Part shown: piece by piece, positions 54,529 to 61,379 of the stretch | Layout: the number at the start of each line of letters is the position of its first letter | How positions within the stretch are numbered: position 1 is the stretch's first letter | Source of the DNA: Desulfobotulus alkaliphilus | GTDB taxonomy: Bacteria; Desulfobacterota; Desulfobacteria; Desulfobacterales; ASO4-4 | DNA length: 64,000 nt | Reading direction: 5' to 3' | NCBI RefSeq assembly: GCF_007830435.1 | Contig: NZ_VLLC01000007.1 | Span: forward strand, 62,001-126,000 | Notes under the pieces: generated by a model | The model's database searches: none | Told to the model about the DNA's origin: nothing | The model's input: only the letters and a program-made list of their open reading frames with translations | Translations under genes and position numbers: made by a program

Positions 54529-54766
54529 GCTTTTAAACGGCGCACTGGAGACAAAAAACCTTAAGATCAACGACTCTTCCTGAAACTGCCTTGAAATCAC
54601 GGAGCTGCATGTGGAAAAAATGAAAAGACAGGTGAGCCATGGATGATGTTCTCTGTTCGTGGAAGGTGTGCCTTCCCCAAGGCAGATCCCTTGTCTGGCC
54701 CGATGGCTGCAGGGATCTGATTGCCATTATTCCGAAAAATAAGGCTCCAGAGCTTATCTGCAGCGG
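54529..54766 (+). repeat. Right copy of the ~240-bp duplication (degraded jetC tail + araC head)
   Basis: 54529-54645 aligns with the last ~120 bases of jetC (for example CTGCCTTGAAATCACGGAGC is identical), but with small gaps and an in-frame stop, so it no longer codes. 54639-54766 is the start of the intact araC gene. See 48701-48945. Confidence 0.85.
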
Positions 54767-55352
54767 ACTGGATGCCTCTCCGAGAATTGTGACCTGCCCG
54801 GAAGAAACCTGTTTTGTGGGCATCCGCCTTGCACCGGGCCTCACCTTTCCATGGGAAAAGGATGCCCCCGGCTCAAAGTGCAGGGATCAGTCCATCTCCC
54901 CATACCTGCCAGATCCGCACAGCTGCGGTTTTGAAGCCGATCCCGATGCCATAGGGCGTGTGCTTCTGCAGATGGTTTCGCTGGCAAACCCTGCCCCCCG
55001 CTGGATTGCAGACTACCTGACGGAACTGGGGACAGAGGGAAAAAAAAGGGCCACGGCATTCAGTCCGCGAAGCATCAGGAGGCAGATGGTTCAGTTCACG
55101 GGGGCATCGCCCAGCTACTGGAAGGGTCTGGCCCGGGCCCGGAAGGCGGGATATGCCATCGCTTCCTCCGATATCCCCCTGGCCCATATTGCCGCTGACC
55201 ACGGTTTTTCAGATCAGGCCCATCTGAACAGGGAAATCAGACGCTGGTTCGGCTGCACTCCCAACATGCTTCGTGTGAACGGGGAGCTGTCCGCAGCCCG
55301 GCTGACAGCTCCCGATGCATTCCCCCATCCTCAGTCAAGAATATACTGCTGA
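54639..55352 (+). CDS. AraC-family transcriptional regulator
   Basis: 237 residues. The N-terminal ~110 residues are a DUF6597-like cupin-type domain (SLVWPDGCRDLIAIIPKN, FVGIRLAPGLTFPW). The C-terminal part is the AraC double helix-turn-helix (FSPRSIRRQMVQFTGASPSY, GYAIASSDIPLAHIAADHGF, SDQAHLNREIRRWFGCTPNM). It is likely to control the neighbouring VOC gene (convergent, overlapping by 22 bases) or its own operon. In an uninterrupted locus its start overlapped the jetC stop, so it may once have been co-translated with, and perhaps regulated, the defence operon. Confidence 0.88.
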   Translation: MDDVLCSWKVCLPQGRSLVWPDGCRDLIAIIPKNKAPELICSGLDASPRIVTCPEETCFVGIRLAPGLTFPWEKDAPGSKCRDQSISPYLPDPHSCGFEADPDAIGRVLLQMVSLANPAPRWIADYLTELGTEGKKRATAFSPRSIRRQMVQFTGASPSYWKGLARARKAGYAIASSDIPLAHIAADHGFSDQAHLNREIRRWFGCTPNMLRVNGELSAARLTAPDAFPHPQSRIYC

Positions 55353-55732
55353 AACTCCGCTGCCGGGGGAATGGGGTGGTAGCAGTAAACAAGGGCACCG
55401 GAGGGATCCAGAAGCCCAAAGCCCCTGTCTCCCCATGGATGATCTTCCAGAGGCATGATGACAGGCAGCCCCGCCTGATCATGAAGACGCTCGTACATGG
55501 CATCCGCATCCCTCACAAGGATATTGAGAAAAATTCCTCCGGTAAAAGGCACCATGCCTTCCTGGGGCTCCATAAGACAGATTTCCGGCCCCGATGGGGA
55601 AGCTCCAAGGCGAAGTACCACGTACCAGCCGCAGTCAAAGGCCGGACGGGCATCAAAGTGCGAGAGATAAAATGCCTTTGTTTCTTTAAGCTTCTGCGTG
55701 ACAAGGGTTGTGCTGACGGATTGAATTTCCAT
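55331..55732 (-). CDS. VOC (glyoxalase/bleomycin-resistance) superfamily protein
   Basis: 133 residues, ATG 55732 directly after GGAGGAAGAT. The two-fold beta-alpha-beta-beta-beta layout is visible: STTLVTQKLKETKAFYLSHF, CGWYVVLRLGASPSGPEICL, then GGIFLNILVRDADAMYERLH and HPWGDRGFGLLDPSGALVYC. Single-domain members act as dimeric metalloenzymes or small-molecule binders. AraC-VOC pairs are common. Substrate unknown. The gene lies between araC and jetD in opposite orientation. Confidence 0.88.
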   Translation of the reverse strand: MEIQSVSTTLVTQKLKETKAFYLSHFDARPAFDCGWYVVLRLGASPSGPEICLMEPQEGMVPFTGGIFLNILVRDADAMYERLHDQAGLPVIMPLEDHPWGDRGFGLLDPSGALVYCYHPIPPAAEFQQYILD

Positions 55733-55863
55733 ATCTTCCTCCAGGGTTTCCTGTTTTCATAAAATGAAACTCTGGCGGGCAGCATAGCGCAATATCTGTG
55801 GCAAAATCTTGAATTTTTCGGCCAAAAGTTCGTGGTAATCAGAAAATATAAAGGAGGCTATCC

Positions 55864-56934
55864 ATGGGAGACATCCTGCAGGAAGCTGTTCTGAAAGAGA
55901 TACAATCCAGCAAGGTTAAACGCATAAAGACCCGTCCTCTCCTTGACGTCATCAAAAAAGAGTCCCTTAGCCCCATAGGAGATTTTGATCTTCCCAAGCG
56001 CCTTTTAGAAATTCTGCAGGCCCTTGAAAAAGAAAAACGGCTGCAAATGCCCAAAGGGAAGAAAGCCTTTGATAAGATAAGCAAACTCCCCGACTATATC
56101 ACCGCCTTAAAGCCGGAAGAGGATGCGGCCATGGAACAAAAAAAGAGCAATCTTTACAATTTACGTAACCTGACCGCCTGGGAACCCAGACACATGATCG
56201 CCTTTGCCCCTCGTCTGAAAAAAGAAACAGAACTGGAGCTGGCAAAAAAGATCAACCATTATCTGTTGAACCGAAAATCCGATGCAAAAAAAATCCCCCA
56301 CAGGGAGCGGGCTTTGCAGATTTTTGGAGATGAAAAGGCCTTGGATGGCCACACCCGCAAAGGACTTTTTGGTGGCAGAATCACCCTTGAAGATCTGGAC
56401 TGCTTTTACTGCCCGGAGCCCCTTCCCTTCCAGAGCCCTTCACCGGACAAGGCCCTTCTTTCTGGCAAACCCCTTCTCGTTGTGGAGAACGCCAACACCT
56501 ACTGGAGCTGCTGTCAGGCCAATGGCACCCTCAGCACCTTTGCCGCCGTGGTGTACGGTAAAGGCTTCAGGATAGCTGTAAACGAATCCGCCAATGACGG
56601 GCTGGAGCAGATCAGAGCAGATCTTAAAGCCTCAGAAATTCTCTATTTTGGCGACCTTGATCCCACAGGCATCGCCATTCCCGTGGGTATCAATGCCACG
56701 AGGGAAAAAAACAACCTTCCCCCGCTTCGGCCTGCCCTTTCCCTTTACAAGGCCCTCCTTGAAAAAAACCTCACTACAGCCTATGACGGCTCCCAGAGCA
56801 AACATCACAATCCCATGGATGCAAGGCAATGGCTGGGGGATGAACTGGCAGGCATTTATCTTGAAAAGACAGAGAACCTTCGATGGCCCCAGGAGGGTCT
56901 GACCGCCGAAGATATCCACAAAGCCCTGACTTAA
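55864..56934 (+). CDS. jetD: Wadjet nuclease subunit JetD (Toprim, DUF3322/DUF2220-like)
   Basis: 356 residues; AAAGGAGG precedes ATG 55864. An N-terminal helical/winged-helix arm is followed by a topoisomerase VI A-like Toprim domain: catalytic Glu in PLLVVENANTYWSCC (around 205) and the DxD in LYFGDLDPTGIAIPVG (around 265), then a C-terminal helical part (NPMDARQWLGDELAGIYLEK). JetD is the DNA-cleaving subunit that cuts plasmids after loop extrusion by JetABC. It lies 7 kb from jetC because of the insert, plus araC and the opposing VOC gene, so it probably uses its own promoter. The residues needed for metal binding appear intact. Confidence 0.85.
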   Translation: MGDILQEAVLKEIQSSKVKRIKTRPLLDVIKKESLSPIGDFDLPKRLLEILQALEKEKRLQMPKGKKAFDKISKLPDYITALKPEEDAAMEQKKSNLYNLRNLTAWEPRHMIAFAPRLKKETELELAKKINHYLLNRKSDAKKIPHRERALQIFGDEKALDGHTRKGLFGGRITLEDLDCFYCPEPLPFQSPSPDKALLSGKPLLVVENANTYWSCCQANGTLSTFAAVVYGKGFRIAVNESANDGLEQIRADLKASEILYFGDLDPTGIAIPVGINATREKNNLPPLRPALSLYKALLEKNLTTAYDGSQSKHHNPMDARQWLGDELAGIYLEKTENLRWPQEGLTAEDIHKALT

Positions 56935-57266
56935 AAGGCAATCTGATTACCTCCATTCGTTTAACAAAAATATAAGGCCATAGCGTTTAAGCATCAAGAC
57001 GTTTTTCGGGTGTCTTTGAATAAAAACATCCGTTTTCAGATAAAAAACCAAGAGAACCGCTTCATACGCCAGAGGATCTACCCTGAAAACCACTGGCATG
57101 ACAGGCAGATTACAAAACAGCGTTCACTGCCAGTCAGGCCCCTGCCAGAAACCCTTTGCCTTTTTTCATCAGACACAGGATATTGTCCCTGCAGATCATG
57201 GATAACTGCCCGATCCACAGGCGGTTTCATCTCCTGACAAAAAAACAGACGGAAAGGGATACTTTT
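56935..57266. other. 332-bp intergenic region, no gene seen
   Basis: No protein-like frame with a ribosome site and no terminator hairpin after jetD. It should contain the promoter for the hydrogenase-like chemoreceptor. Confidence 0.35.
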
Positions 57267-59273
57267 ATGAAAAAACTGCCTGCTATCATTGAGGTGGACA
57301 GTGAAAAATGCGTGAACTGTCATGCCTGTGTCTATGTCTGCCCCGTATATTACTGCAATGATGCCAGCGGCGACCATGTGGCATGCATCCCGGATCTGTG
57401 CATCGGATGCGGACAGTGCCTTACTGCCTGCACCCACGATGCCCGCCATGGCGTAGATGATTTCACGCCTTTTATGGAAGCCCTTTCCCGAAAAGAAAAA
57501 ACCGTTGCCATTGTAGCCCCCGGTGTGGCCGCCAATTTTCCTGAACAATATCTGAATCTCAACGGCTGGCTGAAATCCCTTGGGGTTCAGGCCTTTTTCG
57601 ATGTCAGTTTCGGGGCGGAACTCACCATACGCAGCTACCTTGAACACATGGAAGCAAAAAAACCAAAGGCCGTCATTTCCCAGCCCTGCCCCGCCATTGT
57701 TTCCTTCATTGAAATTTACCATCCGGAACTGCTCCCGTATCTCGCTCCGGCCCACAGCCCCATGCTCCATACCATAAAGATGGTGCAGGAATTCTATCCC
57801 GAATACAGGGGCGCAAAATTTGCTGTTATTTCTCCATGCTGGGCCAAAAAACGGGAATTCCATGCAACGGGCCTTGGGGATTACAATGTTACCTTCTCCT
57901 CCATTGCGGATTATCTCCGGAAGAACAGCATTTCCCTTTCCTCCTTCCCTGCCCTTGAATACGACAATCCGCCCGCAGAACGGGCCGTTCTTTTCTCCAC
58001 ACCCGGTGGCCTTCTCCGCACGGCGGAACGCTGGAATCCGGACATTGCTTCCGCAGCCCGTAAAATCGAAGGCCCCCATGTTGTTTATCACTACCTTGAA
58101 GGCCTTGCTCCCATGATTGCTTCGGGCAAGGCTCCCCTGCTCATCGACTGCCTGAACTGCGACACGGGCTGCAATGGCGGCACGGCAACACGGGGTAAAA
58201 CCCTGCATCCCGATGAAATTGAATCCCTTGTGGAAGCCCGCAGCCGGAAAATGAAGGAGAAATACAAAAAGCAGGGTTTTCGTGGGGATGAGCGCACCAG
58301 AAAAAATCTGGAAACCCTTTTGAACCGCTACTGGAAAAAGGGACTCTATGACAGAAAATATGAAGACAGAAGCAACAGCCACGCCTTTCAACTGGATATT
58401 CCCGATGCAAAACTACAGGATGCCTACGCCAGCATGGGCAAGCACAGCACCAAAGACATGTACAACTGCAACTCCTGCGGCTACAAAACCTGCCATGCCA
58501 TGGCCGTTGCCCTCCAAAACGGCCTGAACAAACCGGAAAACTGCCATTACCATCTGAAGGCAGAACTGGAGAAAAGGGCAAAGGAAATCGCCATCACCAT
58601 GGTTCAGGACACAGGCCATGTGGCGGGTCTCATGGACAGGGCATCGGAAAATCTTTCATCCGTAGCCGGTGCAACGGAAGAAATGAGTGCCACCATCTCA
58701 GAGATTGCCCGCAGTTCGGAAAAGGCCCGCAGCACCGCCCAGGATGCGGAAAATCAGCTTGTCTCCACAGGAAAGATGATGCAGCAGTTGGGTGCATCAT
58801 CGCAGGAAATCGGAAAGTTTACGGAAATCATTACGGATATATCCGCACAGATCAATCTGCTGGCCCTCAATGCCACCATAGAGGCGGCAAGGGCCGGTGA
58901 GGCAGGAAAGGGATTTGCCGTTGTTGCCGATGAAATCAAAGGCCTTGCCAGACAGACCGCCACGGCCACAGAAGATATCAAGGCAAGGATCAGCAGCGTG
59001 CAGACGTCTTCGGGCAATGCCATTGATGACATGGAAAAAATTACAGCCATCGTCCACAGCATCAGTGAAACGGTTCTGAGCATTGCTTCCGCCATTGAAG
59101 AACAGGCCACTGTCACAGAGAATGTGGCTGCCAATTTAGGAAATGTTTCCGAAGGCATCAAGGAGGCGGATGAAAAAATCAATGAAACTACGGATCATGC
59201 CAAAAACATGGCCAGGGAAGTGGCCGGTGTGGGAGAAGACGAGCTGGCAATGCTTCTCAATCAGCGGCACTGA
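57267..59273 (+). CDS. [FeFe]-hydrogenase-like iron-sulfur sensor fused to a chemoreceptor signalling domain
   Basis: 668 residues from ATG 57267 (AAGGGAT before it). No membrane helix, so cytoplasmic. Residues 10-60: two [4Fe-4S] ferredoxin sites ([26 protein letters not shown]). About 70-380: hydrogenase large-subunit-like domain with H-cluster-related cysteines in SQPCPAI (L1), SPCWAKK (L2) and [12 protein letters not shown] (L3). About 395-420: an extra Fe-S motif ([16 protein letters not shown]). About 450-668: MCP signalling helix pair with tip [16 protein letters not shown] and [17 protein letters not shown]. It resembles sensory (group C/D) hydrogenase homologues and probably senses hydrogen, redox state or a gas and feeds CheA. 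Catalytic activity is doubtful because the L1 motif is altered. Confidence 0.88.
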   Translation: MKKLPAIIEVDSEKCVNCHACVYVCPVYYCNDASGDHVACIPDLCIGCGQCLTACTHDARHGVDDFTPFMEALSRKEKTVAIVAPGVAANFPEQYLNLNGWLKSLGVQAFFDVSFGAELTIRSYLEHMEAKKPKAVISQPCPAIVSFIEIYHPELLPYLAPAHSPMLHTIKMVQEFYPEYRGAKFAVISPCWAKKREFHATGLGDYNVTFSSIADYLRKNSISLSSFPALEYDNPPAERAVLFSTPGGLLRTAERWNPDIASAARKIEGPHVVYHYLEGLAPMIASGKAPLLIDCLNCDTGCNGGTATRGKTLHPDEIESLVEARSRKMKEKYKKQGFRGDERTRKNLETLLNRYWKKGLYDRKYEDRSNSHAFQLDIPDAKLQDAYASMGKHSTKDMYNCNSCGYKTCHAMAVALQNGLNKPENCHYHLKAELEKRAKEIAITMVQDTGHVAGLMDRASENLSSVAGATEEMSATISEIARSSEKARSTAQDAENQLVSTGKMMQQLGASSQEIGKFTEIITDISAQINLLALNATIEAARAGEAGKGFAVVADEIKGLARQTATATEDIKARISSVQTSSGNAIDDMEKITAIVHSISETVLSIASAIEEQATVTENVAANLGNVSEGIKEADEKINETTDHAKNMAREVAGVGEDELAMLLNQRH

Positions 59274-59419
59274 GATACAATTGGGCCATCAGCCAAGGAT
59301 AAAAAATCTGATACAACCAGGCAGTTTTTATTTCTAAATATTTAAACATGCTGCAAAGCCAACCATGGCTTGATTAACAGCTGCAAACATTTTTTCAGAT
59401 ATCCGGAGACCGGAGACCC

Positions 59420-60706
59420 ATGCACATCATCAGCTGCCATAACAATACGGATTTTGATGCCCTGGCCTCCATGGTGGCGGCCTCCTTTATCTACCCGGAA
59501 GCCCTGCGGATTCTGCCAACCCAGCTCCAGCCCGGTGTGCAGGAATTTGTTTCCGTACACTGGGACATACTCCGGCTGCAATCCCGTAAAGGCCTTGATC
59601 TTTCCCATGTCCGTCAGCTCACCGTCACGGACACTGCCAACTGGGAGCGCCTTGACAACATGAAGACCCTTGCCGGACAAAAAGATCTCCGCACCATCGT
59701 ATGGGATCATCACCCCGGACGGGGCAGCATCGAAGCTTCGGAGCTGCATCAGGAAGAAACGGGGGCTGCTGTTACCCTTCTTCTTGAAGAAATGAAAGCC
59801 AGAGACTGCGCATTTTCACCCGTTCACGCTACCCTTTTTCTTCTGGGCATCTATGATGACACAGGCTCCCTCTCCTTTCCTTCCACAACAGCCAGAGATG
59901 TGCATATGGCGGGCTTCATGCTGGAAAACGGGGCAGACCTCCATGTGGTGGCCGCCTATCAGGACAGTGCGCTGGATGACCGGCACATGGCTCTTTTCCA
60001 GCGTATGCTGGGCGAAGCCCAAACCATTTCTCTCGGAAGCCTGAAAATCGGAATCTCTTCCCTTGAAGTGGAAAAGGGACTGACCATGCTGCCCTCGGTA
60101 GTGCATCAGTTCAAAGACATTCAGGGGCTGGATGCGGCCTTCGGCATCTTTCCCATGGGGCCTGAAAAAATGGCCATCATTGCACGCAGCAGCGCAAGGG
60201 AGCTGGATCTGGGTGCCATGATGCGCAGACTGGGCGGCGGCGGACACCCCGGAGCAGGATCGGCCATCCTGAAGGGCAGTCTTGAAATCGTCCATCAGCA
60301 GGTTCTGGAATGTATCCACAGTACAAAGGTGGATGAAGCCTCCGTGCGTCACCTCATGACTCCTGTTCCTGTCCTGCTTTCTGCCGGAAATTCCGTCCGG
60401 CAGGCGGCAGATATCCTTAAAAAAACCGGAAAAACCGCACTCCCTGTGGTGGATGATGAAAACAGCTTTCTCGGCACCTTCTCCGAAAAAACCATTGCAT
60501 CCATCCGCCAGGACCGGCAATGGGAGCAGCGCGTTACCGCCATGCTGAACAGGGATGTGCCTTCGGTTGCTCCTGATGACACCCTGCGCCATGCCCTGCT
60601 TCTCATGTCCCGCTCCGAAACCGGCCTTCTACCCGTGATTCTCAAGGGAAAACTTGCGGGTGAAATCACCAGAGCTTCCATTATTCTGAATATGTATTCA
60701 TTTTAG
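59420..60706 (+). CDS. DHH/DHHA1 phosphoesterase with a C-terminal CBS pair
   Basis: 428 residues. An N-terminal DHH domain (SCHNNTDFDALASMVAAS with the Asp metal ligands, then WDHHPGRGSIE), a DHHA1 domain with GGGGHPGAGSAILKGS (around 275-290), and a CBS pair at the C-terminus (RHLMTPVPVLLSAGNSVRQA; PSVAPDDTLRHALLLMSRSE). This is the layout of the tRNA nucleotidyltransferase-associated DHH-CBS proteins but without the nucleotidyltransferase domain, so it probably hydrolyses short oligonucleotides or cyclic dinucleotides. The CBS pair may sense adenine nucleotides. Single gene. Confidence 0.88.
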   Translation: MHIISCHNNTDFDALASMVAASFIYPEALRILPTQLQPGVQEFVSVHWDILRLQSRKGLDLSHVRQLTVTDTANWERLDNMKTLAGQKDLRTIVWDHHPGRGSIEASELHQEETGAAVTLLLEEMKARDCAFSPVHATLFLLGIYDDTGSLSFPSTTARDVHMAGFMLENGADLHVVAAYQDSALDDRHMALFQRMLGEAQTISLGSLKIGISSLEVEKGLTMLPSVVHQFKDIQGLDAAFGIFPMGPEKMAIIARSSARELDLGAMMRRLGGGGHPGAGSAILKGSLEIVHQQVLECIHSTKVDEASVRHLMTPVPVLLSAGNSVRQAADILKKTGKTALPVVDDENSFLGTFSEKTIASIRQDRQWEQRVTAMLNRDVPSVAPDDTLRHALLLMSRSETGLLPVILKGKLAGEITRASIILNMYSF

Positions 60707-61017
60707 TTCTGAACCAAGCGGCTCTCTTCTGAGCAACCTGATAAGTGACTCTATGACAAGACGCCGCCATGCACAGTGCCCCGCTATTCCGTGGAAACAA
60801 AAACCAAAGGTTGCCCCTCCCAAAATGCCATGTCCTGCCGGAAATAAGCTTTTCATGGGCAGAGCCTTGAAAAAATTTTCTGAGCATCCTATGACAGAAT
60901 CCAGACGCAAGAATCATAGCCCGGAAGAAAACTGGCTGAGGAACCCGCTTGAAGGGGGGATGGGATTTCAAAAAGACCCCATGATTTATTTTAAAAAGCT
61001 CTGTTATCAATCAAATA
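60707..61017. other. 311-bp intergenic region, no gene seen
   Basis: Open frames occur but lack ribosome sites and protein-like composition. No clear repeat or terminator was found. Confidence 0.35.
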
Positions 61018-61326
61018 ATGGTCCATTCTGCTGTGAAAAAAATAAAGAAAAAACTGACAAAGGCACAGAAACAGGCAAGGAATGCAGCCAAAAAAGAGCG
61101 CCAGAAAAAATACCAGTGGATTTTCATCAATGGAAAACAGGTCAGAATCAAAAGACCTGAAACCATAGACGGAATCCCTGTGGATGAATTCATAGCGAAC
61201 AATGCCGATCCCCTGTGGTTGCACAGAAATCAATTATGGGAGCTTATCAAAGAGGAAGAGTCCCTTTCCGATTCATATACTCCGGTTCTCTGTGTGGAGG
61301 AAGATGAGGATGGTATTCCATTTTAA
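61018..61326 (+). CDS. Small basic protein of unknown function
   Basis: 102 residues. A very basic start (AVKKIKKKLTKAQKQARNAA, KKERQKKYQW) is followed by FINGKQVRIKRPETIDGIPV, DEFIANNADPLWLHRNQLWE and an acidic end. The sharp switch from lysine-rich to acidic suggests nucleic-acid contact, but no family is recognised. The ATG at 61018 has only a weak ribosome site. A later start is possible. It lies 53 bases before the helicase gene on the same strand. Confidence 0.6.
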   Translation: MVHSAVKKIKKKLTKAQKQARNAAKKERQKKYQWIFINGKQVRIKRPETIDGIPVDEFIANNADPLWLHRNQLWELIKEEESLSDSYTPVLCVEEDEDGIPF

Positions 61327-61379
61327 TTGAAAACACATATTTATGCACAAATCAGACTAGAAACACGAGGCCTCTAGGA

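Noticed and set aside
57078-58391. A 437-aa minus-strand frame
   Set aside because: Antisense to the hydrogenase-like chemoreceptor.
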